A stretch of 64,000 bases of DNA from Pseudomonas baltica (GCF_014235765.1 NZ_JACMYH010000001.1:682001-746000), one strand, 5' to 3'. Positions 16,641 through 26,395 are shown, counted from the first letter of the stretch. A program made the numbers and translations. The notes: a model not told the origin generated them from the letters alone.

Positions 16641-16671
16641 TTGACCTTCCCATGGTGGGAAGGGTCAGAGT
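16641..16671 (+). promoter_or_regulatory. CueR/MerR-type promoter of copA
   Basis: TTGACC (16641-16646) is followed by a 19-base spacer to a -10-like CAGAGT at 16666-16671. The spacer is filled by a palindrome, CCTTCCCA-TGG-TGGGAAGG (16645-16663). Overlong spacers carrying such a palindrome are the hallmark of promoters activated by MerR-family metal sensors, and this arm sequence matches CueR sites of copA genes. No cueR gene is in the window. Confidence 0.8.
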
Positions 16672-16701
16672 CGAGGTACAGGCTGAAAGGAGGAAGGCAG
16701 C

Positions 16702-18966
16702 ATGGCTGCGAACGAAAGTGTGATCGAGCTGGGTATCCACGGTATGACCTGCGCGTCGTGCGTGGGTCGGGTCGAGCGAACCCTGCTCAAGGTGCCAGGT
16801 GTGACGGCAGCGGCGGTCAACCTGGCCACCGAGCGCGCTCGCGTGGAAGGCCGCGGCGTGGACGCCCAGGCCCTGATCGCCGCCGTCGACAAGGCCGGCT
16901 ACAGCGCCAGGCCGCTTGAGCACACTCCAGACGCCATGGCCCAGGCCAATCAGGAAAGCCAGCAAGACGCCGCGCGCCTGCGGCGCGACCTCGGTTGGTC
17001 GGTGATGCTCTCGCTGCCCGTGGTGATAGTGGAAATGGGTGCGCACCTGATACCGGGCTTCCACGCCTGGATCCAACTGCACCTGAGCCAGCAGGATAAC
17101 TGGCTGCTGCAGTTCGCCCTGACCACGTTGGTGCTGATCACCTGTGCCAGGCGCTTCTACCTCAAAGGCACCGTGGCGCTGCTGCGCGGCGCGCCAGACA
17201 TGAACTCACTGGTGGCGGTGGGCATCCTCGCCGCCTACGGTTTTTCCCTGGTGTCCACGTTCGCCCCGCAGCTGCTACCCAGCGCTACGGCCACCGTGTA
17301 TTACGAAGCGGTGTGCGTGATCATCTGCCTGATCCTGCTGGGCCGCACGCTCGAAGCACGCGCCAGGGGCCGCACGTCCCAAGCCATCAAGCGCCTGCTC
17401 AGGCTCCAGCCACAGACTGCCTATGTGCAACGCCAGGCGGGCTTGATCGAAATCCCGCTGGAGCAGCTGATACAGGGCGACGTGGTGCAGGTTCGCCCCG
17501 GCGAGCGGATTGCCGTCGACGGCACGGTGCTCGCCGGCGACAGCTTCGTCGACGAGTCGATGCTCACCGGCGAGCCCATGCCGGTGCGCAAGCAGCCCGG
17601 CGACCAAGTGGTCGGCGGTACCCTCAACCAGAACGGCACGTTGCAGCTTCGAGCCACAGCCTTGGGCAGCGCCAGCATGCTGGCGCGGATCGTCGCCATG
17701 GTCGAGCGGGCCCAAGGCAGCAAGTTGCCGATCCAGGCGCTGGTGGACCGGGTGACCGTGTGGTTCGTGCCGGTGGTCATGGCACTGGCACTGGCCACTT
17801 TCATCGGCTGGTACTGGCTTGGCCCGACCCCAGCCCTGGGCATGGCCCTGGTGCATGCGGTGGCCGTGCTGATCATCGCCTGTCCGTGTGCGATGGGCTT
17901 GGCCACGCCCACCTCGATCATGGTCGGCACCGGCCGTGGGGCCGAGTTGGGTATTCTGTTGCGCAAGGGCGAAGCATTGCAGCAACTGAGCCGCGCGCGA
18001 GTCGTGGCACTGGACAAGACCGGCACGCTCACCGAAGGCCAACCGCGTCTGACCGACCTGCAACTGCTGCCCAACTTCACCCGCGAGCAGCTATTGCCTT
18101 TGCTCGCAGCCGTGGAAGCGCTCTCCGAGCACCCGTTGGCACGGGCCATTGTGACAGCAGCGCAGGACGCTCAGCTCGACTGGCCCGAGGCCCGGGATTT
18201 TCAGGCGCACACCGGCCATGGCGTGCGCGCAACGGTCGGCGCACAGGACGTGGCCATCGGTGCCGAACGCTATATGACGCAGTTGGGGGTGGACACAGCC
18301 GCCTTCGCCAGCCCGGCACAGACGCTGGCCGAACAGGGCAAGAGCCCCTTGTATGCGGCGGTCGACGGCCAACTGGCGGCGATGATCGCCGTGGCAGATC
18401 CGCTCAAGTCGACTACCCTGGCGGCTATCCAGACCCTGCACCGGCTCGGCCTGAAAGTGGCAATGATATCCGGGGATGACCGCCGAACCGCCCAGGCCAT
18501 CGCCACCCAGTTGGGTATCGATCAGGTGGTGGCGCAGGTTATGCCAGAAGGCAAGGTGGCCGCCGTCCAGGCGTTGCAGCGCGAGTATGGCCTCACGGTC
18601 TACGTGGGTGACGGCATCAACGATGCACCGGCGCTGGCCCAGGCCGACGTCGGCATTGCAGTGGGCAGTGGCACGGACATCGCCATCGAAGCCGCGGATG
18701 TGGTGCTGATGTCGGACAACCTCGGCGCGGTGGCCACGGCCATCGCCTTGTCTACGGCAACCCTGAACAACATCCGCCAGAACCTGTTCTGGGCCTTCGC
18801 CTACAACGCGGCCCTGATTCCACTGGCGGCGGGGCTGCTGTACCCGGTCAACGGGCTGACCATGTCGCCGCAGGTCGCGGCGGGAGCCATGGCACTTTCA
18901 TCGCTGTTCGTGCTGGCCAACGCCCTGCGGCTCAAGGGCTTTCAGGCATCTGCTAGGCGATCATAG
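16702..18966 (+). CDS. copA: Cu(I)-exporting P-type ATPase
   Basis: This 754-residue P1B-type ATPase pumps Cu(I) out of the cytoplasm. One N-terminal heavy-metal domain carries GMTCASC (residues 14-20). The transport motif CPC is at 394-396, the phosphorylated Asp438 is in DKTGT, the SEHPLA His is at 477, and GDGINDAP is at about 636. The C-terminal YN (701-702) and [14 protein letters not shown] complete the copper-specific set, which separates CopA from Zn/Cd exporters. Membrane helices flank these domains as expected. The ATG at 16702 has AGGAGG in front. Its promoter has a CueR-type operator. The stop overlaps the convergent xdhC-like gene by six bases. Confidence 0.95.
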   Translation: MAANESVIELGIHGMTCASCVGRVERTLLKVPGVTAAAVNLATERARVEGRGVDAQALIAAVDKAGYSARPLEHTPDAMAQANQESQQDAARLRRDLGWSVMLSLPVVIVEMGAHLIPGFHAWIQLHLSQQDNWLLQFALTTLVLITCARRFYLKGTVALLRGAPDMNSLVAVGILAAYGFSLVSTFAPQLLPSATATVYYEAVCVIICLILLGRTLEARARGRTSQAIKRLLRLQPQTAYVQRQAGLIEIPLEQLIQGDVVQVRPGERIAVDGTVLAGDSFVDESMLTGEPMPVRKQPGDQVVGGTLNQNGTLQLRATALGSASMLARIVAMVERAQGSKLPIQALVDRVTVWFVPVVMALALATFIGWYWLGPTPALGMALVHAVAVLIIACPCAMGLATPTSIMVGTGRGAELGILLRKGEALQQLSRARVVALDKTGTLTEGQPRLTDLQLLPNFTREQLLPLLAAVEALSEHPLARAIVTAAQDAQLDWPEARDFQAHTGHGVRATVGAQDVAIGAERYMTQLGVDTAAFASPAQTLAEQGKSPLYAAVDGQLAAMIAVADPLKSTTLAAIQTLHRLGLKVAMISGDDRRTAQAIATQLGIDQVVAQVMPEGKVAAVQALQREYGLTVYVGDGINDAPALAQADVGIAVGSGTDIAIEAADVVLMSDNLGAVATAIALSTATLNNIRQNLFWAFAYNAALIPLAAGLLYPVNGLTMSPQVAAGAMALSSLFVLANALRLKGFQASARRS

Positions 18967-19929
18967 ACGCTGCCGGTCGATTCCGTTCGCCACGCGCAGG
19001 ATATCCGCCATGACGGCCAAGGCAATCTCGGCGGGCGTCTTGCTGCCCAGGTTCAGGCCGATCGGTGCGTGGATACGCTGCTGGGTGGTCGCGTCCAGCC
19101 CACCGATGCGCTCGAGACGCTCGAAGCGCTTTTCGCTGGTGCGCATCGAGCCCATTGCACCGATATAGAAAGCCGGTGTGCGCACCGCCTCGAGCAGGGT
19201 CAGGTCATCGAGTCGAGGGTCGTGGGTCAACGCCACCACGGCGGTCGCCGAATGACAGCCGCCGTCGGCGATGAACACCGCAGGCAAGACTTCGTGCACG
19301 TGCACGCCGGACAGGTCGAAACGAGCCAGCACTTCGGGACGCGGCTCGCAGAGGATCACTTCATAGCCAAGGGTCAGGGCGAACCCCGCGCAGAATTCGG
19401 CGACCGGCGACAGGCCGGCGAGGATCAGGCGCTGTACGGCGCCGATGCGAATGCAGATTTCTTCGTCGCTGACCCGCACCCGTGCATCGCCCATGTGGCC
19501 TGCACGGATGCTGCGCCGATCGCTGCCCGGCACCACCTGCCGCGCCACCAGTTCGCCGCCGGCGAAAGCCTGTTCGATGTGCGCCAGATGCTCCAGCGTG
19601 GCTGCATCAGGCGCGAGGTATTCGACCAACACGTCGAGAACGCCGCCGCAAGGCAGCGCCATGGTCGGCGCCAGGCCGCCGTCGCCGTAGCGCACGACCT
19701 GATTGATTGGTGTGAAATAACCGGCAGCGACACGCTCCAGAAAGTCGTCCTCCACACAACCACCGGACAGCGATCCGCAATGTTCGCCATTGTCCAGTGC
19801 GACCAGCATCGCCCCCGGCCCGCGTGGAGCCGAACCGTAGGTCGACAATACCGTGCACAGCCATACGCCCCGGCCCTGGCCGAGCCAGGTCCGGGCCTGC
19901 TGTATGACCTGCAGATCAAGCTGCTTCAT
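18961..19929 (-). CDS. XdhC/CoxI family protein
   Basis: This 322-residue protein has the two parts of XdhC-type accessory proteins: an N-terminal XdhC_CoxI domain ([29 protein letters not shown] with the conserved Cys, [11 protein letters not shown]) and a C-terminal Rossmann-like domain ([36 protein letters not shown]). XdhC binds molybdenum cofactor and inserts its sulfurated form into xanthine dehydrogenase or related enzymes. No molybdoenzyme gene is adjacent, so its client is elsewhere. The ATG at 19929 lacks an obvious strong ribosome site. Its last two codons overlap the end of copA on the other strand. It may serve an aldehyde or isoquinoline oxidoreductase rather than xanthine dehydrogenase. 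Confidence 0.87.
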   Translation of the reverse strand: MKQLDLQVIQQARTWLGQGRGVWLCTVLSTYGSAPRGPGAMLVALDNGEHCGSLSGGCVEDDFLERVAAGYFTPINQVVRYGDGGLAPTMALPCGGVLDVLVEYLAPDAATLEHLAHIEQAFAGGELVARQVVPGSDRRSIRAGHMGDARVRVSDEEICIRIGAVQRLILAGLSPVAEFCAGFALTLGYEVILCEPRPEVLARFDLSGVHVHEVLPAVFIADGGCHSATAVVALTHDPRLDDLTLLEAVRTPAFYIGAMGSMRTSEKRFERLERIGGLDATTQQRIHAPIGLNLGSKTPAEIALAVMADILRVANGIDRQRL

Positions 19930-20063
19930 CTATTGATACCCGCCATCATCCTGCGCAATGTGCCAGCGCCCTGCCCTGCGACGCCCGCTCTGGTGCAACA
20001 GACCGCACGTACAGGGCAATAGTTTTCCGCAGACCGTGAAAGGATGACGGCAGGGGCTTGCGA

Positions 20064-20465
20064 CTAGGACCCGCGATAGGTGCTGAAGCCGTAGGGGCTG
20101 AGCAGCAAGGGAATGTGATAGTGCTGCTCGGTGTTCTTCACTTCGAAAATCACCGGGATTTCCGGGAAGAAGGTTTCATGCCCGACCTTGCGGTAGTAGT
20201 CGCCGGTCTTGAACACCACCCGGTATTCACCCGGCGCAAAAGTGCGCTGTTCCGGGTAGAGGCCGGCGATCCGGCCTTGCTCGTTGGTCACACCCTGCCC
20301 CAACGGTTGCCACTGGTTACCCGAATGCTGCTCCAGGGTCACTTCGATACCGGCCGAAGGCACACCCGTTTCCAGGTTCAGTACGTGCACGCTCAGGGGG
20401 TTGGCGGCCATCGCGAGGCTGGACAGGGAGGCCAGGCTGGCGGCCAGGATAATTTTCTTCAACAT
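20064..20465 (-). CDS. hiuH: periplasmic 5-hydroxyisourate hydrolase (transthyretin-like)
   Basis: This 133-residue protein hydrolyses 5-hydroxyisourate, the product of urate oxidation. A signal peptide (MLKKIILAASLASLSSLAMA) precedes the transthyretin fold, so it acts in the periplasm, as does E. coli HiuH and unlike most cytoplasmic UraH/PucM enzymes. The catalytic His is in VHVLNLETG, and the C-terminal YRGS signature is intact. The ATG at 20465, with AAGGAG in front, is chosen over a frame opening six codons earlier. It is the second gene of a two-gene unit, 14 bases after the HbpS-like gene, and the unit is divergent from a CusRS/HprRS-type two-component system, an arrangement resembling hiuH-hprRS in E. 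coli. Confidence 0.9.
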   Translation of the reverse strand: MLKKIILAASLASLSSLAMAANPLSVHVLNLETGVPSAGIEVTLEQHSGNQWQPLGQGVTNEQGRIAGLYPEQRTFAPGEYRVVFKTGDYYRKVGHETFFPEIPVIFEVKNTEQHYHIPLLLSPYGFSTYRGS

Positions 20466-20479
20466 GGTGTATTGCTCCT

Positions 20480-20947
20480 TCAAGAATGAATGGCCAGACC
20501 GACGGATTCGGTGGCCTTGATTGCGCAGGCTTCGTCCTGCTCGGCGCCGCCGGCACCGGCGATGCCGATCGCACCGACCAACTGCTTGCCTTCGTAGACC
20601 GGCACGCCGCCGCCCAGCAGCAGCAATTGCCCCAGCGAGGTCAGATTGGCGGCTTCGGGGTTGTTGCGGGCACGCTCGGCGAACAGCCGCGTCGGCGTCT
20701 TGGTCGACAGCGCGGTGTAGGCTTTCAACCGCGCGGCCTCGGTGTTGTGCGGGCCTACGCCGTCGCCGCGTTGCTGGACGATGACGTTGCCGCCACGGTC
20801 CAGCACCGCCACGGCGGCCATGCAGCCGCTGCCATTGGCCAGCCGCTGCGCGGTCGCCAGGTCCAGGTCAGGGTGCTGGGCCAGGGCGGCGTGGGCCTGG
20901 GTGGCGAGCAGACAAGCCAGGGTGAATGTCATGCAAAGGGCTTTCAT
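20480..20947 (-). CDS. secreted GlcG/HbpS family protein
   Basis: This 155-residue protein has a signal peptide (MKALCMTFTLACLLATQAHA) and a GlcG/HbpS domain: VAVLDRGGNVIVQQRGDG, LKAYTALSTKTPTRLFAERA, LLLLGGGVPVYEGKQLVGAIGIAGAGG. Members include the redox- and heme-sensing HbpS of Streptomyces, which works with a two-component system, and other members of unknown role. Here the gene shares a transcript with hiuH and faces a two-component system. A link to heme, redox stress or flavin-type cofactors is an inference. The ATG at 20947 is preceded by GGAG. The ATTACAA-CT-TTGTAAT palindrome lies 67 bases upstream. Confidence 0.85.
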   Translation of the reverse strand: MKALCMTFTLACLLATQAHAALAQHPDLDLATAQRLANGSGCMAAVAVLDRGGNVIVQQRGDGVGPHNTEAARLKAYTALSTKTPTRLFAERARNNPEAANLTSLGQLLLLGGGVPVYEGKQLVGAIGIAGAGGAEQDEACAIKATESVGLAIHS

Positions 20948-21013
20948 CGAGCATCTCCGTGATCAGTGGCTGGCACCTTAGCAATCCGGTCACGACAGAA
21001 CCCCGTCGCAGCG

Positions 21014-21029
21014 ATTACAACTTTGTAAT
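21014..21029. promoter_or_regulatory. CusR/HprR-type box (ATTACAACTTTGTAAT)
   Basis: Two perfect seven-base arms, ATTACAA and TTGTAAT, flank a two-base centre. The sequence agrees with the box shared by the E. coli regulators CusR and HprR (CATTACAAAATTGTAATG) except at the centre and outer positions. It lies in the 134-base gap between the divergent hbpS-like/hiuH unit and the response-regulator gene, so one site could serve both. Confidence 0.75.
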
Positions 21030-21081
21030 AGGCAATCGGCCGCCGGGGGCCTAGCCTATGCGCGGGTACAGGAGCTGAACG

Positions 21082-21756
21082 ATGCGTGTGTTGCTGGTTG
21101 AAGACGAAGCGAAAACGGCGAATTTTCTCGCCAAGGGCCTGGGTGAGTCCGGCTTTGCCGTGGACGTGGCGCTCAATGGGCTGGATGGGCGCTACCTGAT
21201 CGAGCAGCAGCCCTATGACCTGGTGATCCTGGACGTCATGCTGCCCGGCCTGAACGGCTGGCAGTTGCTCAAGCTGATTCGTCAGCAAGGCGCGACACCG
21301 GTGTTGTTCCTGACCGCCAAGGACGCCATCGAAGACCGTGTGCGTGGGCTGGAGCTGGGCGCCGACGACTACCTGGTGAAGCCGTTCGCCTTCGCCGAAC
21401 TGCTGGCACGCGTGCGAACGCTGCTGCGCCGGGGCGCGGTGCGCGAGGTCGAGCATTATCAGGTGGCAGACCTGGAGGTGGACGTACTGCGCCGCCGGGT
21501 CAGCCGCGGTGGACAGCGCATCAACCTGACCAACAAGGAATTCGCCCTGCTGCACATGCTGATCGGCCGGCCCGGCGAGGCGCTGTCGCGCACGCTGATC
21601 GCCTCTCAGGTATGGAACCTGAATTTCGACAGCGACACCAACATGGTGGAAGTGGCGGTCCGACGCTTGCGGGCCAAAGTCGACGACCCGTTCATGCCCA
21701 AGCTGATTCACACCGTGCGCGGCGTGGGCTACCGGCTGGAGCACCTGGATGAGTGA
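21082..21756 (+). CDS. OmpR-family response regulator, heavy-metal/oxidant type (CusR/HprR-like)
   Basis: This 224-residue regulator has a receiver domain with the phosphorylated Asp51 in [13 protein letters not shown], Lys100 in DDYLVKPF, and a C-terminal winged-helix domain ([40 protein letters not shown]). The closing [11 protein letters not shown] is typical of the CusR/CopR/IrlR subgroup. It is expected to bind the ATTACAA-CT-TTGTAAT box upstream and to control itself and the divergent hiuH unit. The closest functional parallel in gene order is HprR (YedW) of E. coli, which answers reactive oxygen and chlorine; copper is the alternative signal, supported by copA, PCu(A)C and SCO1 nearby. 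Confidence 0.9.
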   Translation: MRVLLVEDEAKTANFLAKGLGESGFAVDVALNGLDGRYLIEQQPYDLVILDVMLPGLNGWQLLKLIRQQGATPVLFLTAKDAIEDRVRGLELGADDYLVKPFAFAELLARVRTLLRRGAVREVEHYQVADLEVDVLRRRVSRGGQRINLTNKEFALLHMLIGRPGEALSRTLIASQVWNLNFDSDTNMVEVAVRRLRAKVDDPFMPKLIHTVRGVGYRLEHLDE

Positions 21757-23140
21757 ACGCCGCCACTCCCTGGCCTGGCGCCTGGCGCTGGCCGTGGCGG
21801 TGGTCTGCTCACTGGTGATGAGCGTGGTCGCGGTGTTTCTCTACCGTTCGCTGGCGGCCGAAATCGCCTACCGCGACGACATCGCGCTGCTCGGACGGCT
21901 CGAGCAGGTGCGTACCCTGCTGCACGACAGCGACAGCCTGGGCGCACTGCAGCAGCGTCCGCAGCTGTATCAGAACATGCTCGGCAATCAGGAAAGCGTG
22001 CTGCGCGTGCGTCGCGCCGATGGCAGTGTGGTGTTCGAGATCAACCCCCACGGCGAAACCTTGGGCGATCCACCACGCATCGGCCTGGCTCGGCGGCCGA
22101 GCCGGGCCGACATTCGCCTGGACCACGGCGCCTCGTTGCTGGCCGGCGACGCTGTCGGCCCGGCCGGCGAAGCCTTGACGGTGATGGTCGGCAAACGCCT
22201 GCACGAGCGCGAGGCGATCCTGGCCAGCTACCGACTGCGCCTGTACCTGGCAGTGGCTGCCGGGGCGCTGCTGGCCTGGGTCATCGGCCTGTTGCTGGTG
22301 CGTCGCGCCCTGACGCCGTTGCGCGAAATGGCCGACGCGCTGGCGTTGATCGATCTGCGCAATCTGCACCGGCGACTGGCCGATACCGCCGCGCCGGTGG
22401 AGCTGCAGGCGCCGATCCAGGCGCTCAACGGCATGCTGGTGCGGCTCGAACAGGGCTTCGAACGGCTGTCGCAGTTCTCCGCAGACCTCGCCCATGAAAT
22501 CCGCACGCCGCTGCATAACCTGTTGGGCAGCACCGGCCAGGCACTCAACCAGCCTCGTAGCGTGGACGAATACCGGGAACTGCTCGGCTCTAACATCGAA
22601 GAGTACGAGCGGCTGAACCGCATGGTGGAAAACCTGCTGTTTCTGGCACGTGCCGACCACGGGCAGCGGCCGGTGCACTTGCAGGCCATTGACCTCACCC
22701 ACCTAGGCGAAGAACTCTGTGATTATTTCCAGCTGCTCGCCGACGAGCGCGGCGCCGCCCTGCAGCACGCGCTGCACGGCACCCTGCAGACCGACCTGCA
22801 ATTGCTGCAGCGGGCTCTGGGCAACCTGCTCGCCAACGCGGTCCGCCATGCCCGCCCCGGCACCACGGTGCTGCTCAGCCGCCACGACGAGGCTGGGTTC
22901 GTTGGTCTGACGGTGCGTAACGAAGGCGACACCATTGCACCCGAGCATTTGGCGCGATTGTTCGATCGTTTCTTCCGCGTCGACCCGTCGCGCACGGAAC
23001 CGGGAGACTCGGGTGGCCTGGGCCTGGCAATCGTGCAGTCGATCATGGTTCTGGTGGGCGGCAGCGTCAGTGTCCACAGCGCTGAGGGCGTGACCAGCTT
23101 CACTTTGAGTTTTCCCGATAAAGGCGCTTTGGAGTCGTGA
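21749..23140 (+). CDS. heavy-metal-type sensor histidine kinase (CusS/HprS-like)
   Basis: This 463-residue membrane kinase overlaps its regulator gene by eight bases, so the pair is translationally coupled. Order: N-terminal membrane segment (about residues 12-32), periplasmic sensor region of about 130 residues, second membrane segment (about 163-185), HAMP linker, dimerisation domain with phosphorylated His249 in [16 protein letters not shown], then an ATPase domain with N box ([10 protein letters not shown]) and G boxes ([12 protein letters not shown]). It belongs to the heavy-metal sensor kinase family. I could not pick out the metal-binding His/Met residues known in CusS from the periplasmic segment, which leaves a redox signal as likely as copper. 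Confidence 0.9.
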   Translation: MSERRHSLAWRLALAVAVVCSLVMSVVAVFLYRSLAAEIAYRDDIALLGRLEQVRTLLHDSDSLGALQQRPQLYQNMLGNQESVLRVRRADGSVVFEINPHGETLGDPPRIGLARRPSRADIRLDHGASLLAGDAVGPAGEALTVMVGKRLHEREAILASYRLRLYLAVAAGALLAWVIGLLLVRRALTPLREMADALALIDLRNLHRRLADTAAPVELQAPIQALNGMLVRLEQGFERLSQFSADLAHEIRTPLHNLLGSTGQALNQPRSVDEYRELLGSNIEEYERLNRMVENLLFLARADHGQRPVHLQAIDLTHLGEELCDYFQLLADERGAALQHALHGTLQTDLQLLQRALGNLLANAVRHARPGTTVLLSRHDEAGFVGLTVRNEGDTIAPEHLARLFDRFFRVDPSRTEPGDSGGLGLAIVQSIMVLVGGSVSVHSAEGVTSFTLSFPDKGALES

Positions 23141-23268
23141 GACGCAGGGTCATAGCGACACTTCATCGGTCGGATAGAAAATATCTCTGAGCAATACCGG
23201 TTTGTCTGCGGTCGATTTCCATAGTGGTTACAGACCCAATCCCGCAAACCCGTACCAGGAGATTTCAA

Positions 23269-23799
23269 ATGGCCGTTGCCAATGTGAAACAGGAACTCAA
23301 GACCGTATCGTCCGTGAAGGCCAAGGCCGAGAAAGGCGAAGGCGCCAGCTTGCAGAACCAGGCCCAGGTCGGTCAGGAACTGGCAGTATTGCTGTCTGAC
23401 GTGTTCGCGCTGTACATCAAGACCAAAAATTACCACTGGCACATGAAAGGTTCGCACTTCCGCGACTATCATTTGCTGCTGGAAGAGCAAGCGACCCAGA
23501 TCTACGCCATCACCGACGTGATTGCCGAGCGCGCCCGCAAGATCGGCGAGCCGACCGTACGTTCGCTGGAGCAGATGGTGCAACTCAAGCGCCTGGCCAG
23601 CAGCGAAGTGGCTGACCTGTCGCCAGAAGACATGCTGACCGAGCTGCATGACGACAACCAGTCGCTGGCTGCCTACATGCGTACTACCCACGGCGTCACC
23701 GACGAAGCCAACGACCTGTCCACTACCAGCCTGTTGGAAGAGTGGATCGACCAGGCCGAAGAACGCGCCTGGTTCCTGGGTCAGACCGTCGGCAAGTAA
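23269..23799 (+). CDS. dps: Dps-family DNA-binding ferritin-like protein
   Basis: This 176-residue protein forms a 12-subunit shell that oxidises iron with hydrogen peroxide and protects DNA. The ferroxidase landmarks are KTKNYHWHMKGSHFRDYHLLLEEQ (His and Asp ligands) and the YAITDVIAERARKIGEPTVRS helix. The N-terminus is lysine-rich (VKQELKTVSSVKAKAEKGEG), consistent with DNA binding. The start is the ATG at 23269 with AGGAG in front, not the upstream in-frame ATG at 23224. It follows the sensor kinase by 128 bases and likely has its own promoter; co-location with a possible oxidant-sensing system is notable. Confidence 0.92.
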   Translation: MAVANVKQELKTVSSVKAKAEKGEGASLQNQAQVGQELAVLLSDVFALYIKTKNYHWHMKGSHFRDYHLLLEEQATQIYAITDVIAERARKIGEPTVRSLEQMVQLKRLASSEVADLSPEDMLTELHDDNQSLAAYMRTTHGVTDEANDLSTTSLLEEWIDQAEERAWFLGQTVGK

Positions 23800-23846
23800 T
23801 GCCTGTGGTGGGTGTTTGACGCTGGCATCAGCCCCGCGTCATTACA

Positions 23847-24323
23847 TCAGTGAGCATGAGCGTGGTCGGGGGCATTCAGTGCCCTGGCCACGGCTTCGAC
23901 TTCCAGAGTTTCCTCCTCCCCTTGTGCGTTCTTGATCTTCAAGGTCAATGGCACCGCGTCGCCCTCCTTCACCTGCGTTATCAAACCCATCAGCATCACG
24001 TGATAGCCATTGGCATCGAATACCACGGGCTCGCCCGCAGGCAGGCTGACTTCGTCGACCGGGAGCATGCTCATGACATCGCCGTTCATGGTCGACTGGT
24101 GGATTTGCGTGTCTTTGGCGACGGGTGACTGGACGCTGATCAGGGTGCTGTCGGAGTCCGCTGTGAGGGTCATGAACGCACCTGTAGCGGGTTGCCCCGG
24201 CACAGTGGCGCGCGCCCAGGCATCTTCGACCGTGGTCTGGGCCATGGCGTAGCCGGTCAGGCTCAGGGCTGCCAGGAGCGTGGCGAGTTGGCGGACGGTA
24301 TTCTTCTTGGCAATGGGTTTCAT
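23847..24323 (-). CDS. PCu(A)C-type periplasmic copper chaperone
   Basis: This 158-residue protein has a signal peptide of about 28 residues ending GYAMAQ and a cupredoxin-like PCu(A)C domain. The Cu(I) ligands are of the family pattern H(M)x10Mx21HxM: IHQSTMNGDVMSMLPV and the later GYHVMLMGL provide His and Met residues. A His-rich tail, DHAHAH, may add a second copper site. It delivers copper to the CuA or CuB centre of cytochrome oxidase with SCO1. Its ATG overlaps the stop of the SCO gene (TGATG), so the two are coupled. It is convergent with dps. Confidence 0.9.
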   Translation of the reverse strand: MKPIAKKNTVRQLATLLAALSLTGYAMAQTTVEDAWARATVPGQPATGAFMTLTADSDSTLISVQSPVAKDTQIHQSTMNGDVMSMLPVDEVSLPAGEPVVFDANGYHVMLMGLITQVKEGDAVPLTLKIKNAQGEEETLEVEAVARALNAPDHAHAH

Positions 24324-24928
24324 CAGCAGACTTCCATTACGGTGAGCAGATCCTCGGCGCACTCTTGTGCGGTGAGGGAATGGGACAACCCCAGGCGCAG
24401 CACGCCGCGGGAGTCGAAGACGTAACTGGTCGAGGTGTGGGAGATGGTGTAGGTGTCGCCGATCGGGACCTTTTCGTAGAACACCTTGAACTCCTTGGCG
24501 ACATCGGCGGTTTGTTCCAGGGTGCCGCGCAGGGCCACGAAGGTGGGGTCGAAAAGCTTGACGTAGGCGTCGAGCACTTCGGGGGTGTCGCGCTCGGGGT
24601 CCAGGGTGATGAAGATCACCTGCAGGCGGTCGCCGTCACGGCCCATCAGCTTCTTGGCCTGGACGGCCCGCGCCAGGGTGGTCGGGCAGACGGCCGGGCA
24701 CTGGGTGAAGCCGAAGAAGACCATGGGCATCATGCCGCGGAAGCTGGACAGGGTCTTCTCGTTGCCTTGCGGATCCTTGAGCCGGAACGTGCGGCCGAGG
24801 ATCTCGTTGCTCAGGTCTTTGCCGTGCTTGAACGACAGCTTGTTGCTGTCGCCACATCCGGCCAGCGCGCCAAGACCGAGGATGCCCATGCCGGCGAGTA
24901 CTCGACGGCGGGTCGGAAAATCGTTCAT
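24323..24928 (-). CDS. SCO1/SenC family copper chaperone lipoprotein
   Basis: This 201-residue protein has a twin-arginine-containing N-terminus and a lipobox LAGC with the modified Cys25, so it is anchored to a membrane facing the periplasm. The thioredoxin-like domain carries CPAVC (Cys77 and Cys81) and the distal His164 in YTISHTSTSY, the three copper ligands of SCO proteins. It works in assembly of the CuA site of cytochrome c oxidase. It forms a two-gene unit with the PCu(A)C gene. A block of palindromic repeats lies upstream. Confidence 0.92.
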   Translation of the reverse strand: MNDFPTRRRVLAGMGILGLGALAGCGDSNKLSFKHGKDLSNEILGRTFRLKDPQGNEKTLSSFRGMMPMVFFGFTQCPAVCPTTLARAVQAKKLMGRDGDRLQVIFITLDPERDTPEVLDAYVKLFDPTFVALRGTLEQTADVAKEFKVFYEKVPIGDTYTISHTSTSYVFDSRGVLRLGLSHSLTAQECAEDLLTVMEVC

Positions 24929-25008
24929 GCCATTGTGCCCTCTGGAGAGGGCCGCAGTTTAAAGGCCAACGCTACGCTTGGGCACCGCAACCTGTCACAT
25001 TTTGTTTA

Positions 25009-25248
25009 ATCGCGGCCGATGATCGCTCCTATGGATGTACCGAGATTCTACGTAGGAGCGGTCCGTGGCCGCGAAAAGGGCAGCGCGGTCATTCAGGCAT
25101 ACCGCGTCGCGCCCTTCGCGGCCGATGACCGCTCCTACGGAGGTGCCGGGATTCTACGTAGGAGCGGTCCATGGCCGCGAATGGGGCGCTACGGTCGGTC
25201 AGGCGCACGGCATCGCGCCCTTCGCGGCCGATGACCGTTCCTACGGAG
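25009..25248. repeat. tandem REP array, 106-bp period
   Basis: Alternating palindromes (CGTAGGAGCGGTCC..GGCCGCGAA and CTTCGCGGCCGATGACCG..) repeat with a period of 106 bases, seen from CGTAGGAGCG at 25051 and 25157. The array fills the 341-base gap between the SCO gene and glutaminase; I see no gene in it. Confidence 0.85.
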
Positions 25249-25269
25249 GTAACGTGACTCGCCGCACTT

Positions 25270-26178
25270 CTAAAAGACCGACCAGCCGATCCGTTCGCTG
25301 AGCAGCTCGAGGGCCGCCATGCCGGCCAGGGAATTTCCGGCAGGATTGAGCTCCGGCGACCAGACGCAGACGGTGAACTGCCCCGGTACCACTGCGACGA
25401 TGCCGCCACCCACGCCGCTCTTGCCAGGCAAGCCGACGCGGTAGGCGAAGTTGCCGGCCTCGTCATACAAACCACTGGTGGCCATGATCGAGTTGACCTG
25501 CTGGGTTTGGCGCCGACTCAACACCTGCTCGCCACTGTGCTTGCAGTAGCCATCATTGGCCAGGAAGCAGAACGCGCGAGCCAGGTCGACGCAGTCCATG
25601 CGCAGTGCGCAGTGGCTGAAATAGCTGCGCAGCACGGCCTCGACATCGTTGTGAAAATTGTCGAACGACTTCATCAGGTAGGCCATGGCAGCGTTGCGCG
25701 CGCGGTGCTGGTACTCCGACTCCGCCACCCGACCGTCGACGATCACCTGGGGGTTGCCCGACAGCCGTCGGGCCAGGTCACGCATGGACAGCGCCGGTGC
25801 GGCAAAGCGCGACTGGTTGATATCGCAGATCACCAGCGCACCGGCGTTGATGAACGGGTTACGCGGCCGACCGCGCTCGAACTCCAGCTGCACCAGGGAA
25901 TTGAAGGGTTGTCCGGAGGGTTCGTGGCCCAGGCGCTGCCAGATGTCTTCGCCCGAGTGGCCAATCGCCTGGACCAGACTGAACACCTTGGAGATGCTCT
26001 GAATGGAAAACGGGGTATGCGCATCGCCTGCGCTGAACACCTCGCCGTCGTTGCCGTACACGGCGATGCCCAGCTGCGCGGCAGGCACATCGGCCAGTGC
26101 CGGGATGTAATCGGCAACCTTGCCTTGTCCGATCAGGGGGCGGACGGCATCCAGTATCTCAACCAAAAGCGCTTGCAT
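25270..26178 (-). CDS. glsA: glutaminase A
   Basis: This 302-residue cytoplasmic enzyme converts glutamine to glutamate and ammonia. It belongs to the serine-dependent beta-lactamase-like glutaminases. The catalytic Ser61-x-x-Lys64 is in [15 protein letters not shown], and the other family blocks follow: [53 protein letters not shown] and [18 protein letters not shown]. It lacks a signal peptide, unlike the periplasmic glutaminase-asparaginase AnsB of pseudomonads. Palindromic repeats flank the gene on both sides, and it is transcribed alone. Confidence 0.93.
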   Translation of the reverse strand: MQALLVEILDAVRPLIGQGKVADYIPALADVPAAQLGIAVYGNDGEVFSAGDAHTPFSIQSISKVFSLVQAIGHSGEDIWQRLGHEPSGQPFNSLVQLEFERGRPRNPFINAGALVICDINQSRFAAPALSMRDLARRLSGNPQVIVDGRVAESEYQHRARNAAMAYLMKSFDNFHNDVEAVLRSYFSHCALRMDCVDLARAFCFLANDGYCKHSGEQVLSRRQTQQVNSIMATSGLYDEAGNFAYRVGLPGKSGVGGGIVAVVPGQFTVCVWSPELNPAGNSLAGMAALELLSERIGWSVF

Positions 26179-26235
26179 CGGGCTACTCGCATCATGGGAT
26201 CAAGCCATAGACGGCCGCTCTCGCCTACGAATCAC

Positions 26236-26390
26236 AGCCCCCCTGTGGGAGCAGGCTCTGCCCGCGAAGAATGGCACGCGGTGAACCGGTAAAACCGCAG
26301 CGCACCCTTCGCGGCCACAGACCGCTCCTACAAGGGATTGCGCTTCCCCTGTAGGAGCGGTCATCGGCCGCGAAGGGCGTTATGCGGCAG
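26236..26390. repeat. REP elements between glsA and the ABC transporter
   Basis: CCTGTGGGAGCAGGCTCTGC and CTTCGCGGCCACAGACCG, then GTAGGAGCGGTCATCGGCCG, form a mixed cluster of two repeat variants in the 217-base gap. Confidence 0.8.
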
Positions 26391-26395
26391 GCCTG

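Noticed and set aside
16702..18966. Zn/Cd exporter instead of copper
   Set aside because: The CPC, YN and MSxxxA..S residues are of the Cu(I) class, and the promoter is of the CueR type.
21082..23140. naming the pair cusRS or copRS outright
   Set aside because: The partner genes cusCBA or copAB are not adjacent and the hiuH context points as well to hprRS, so no symbol is given.
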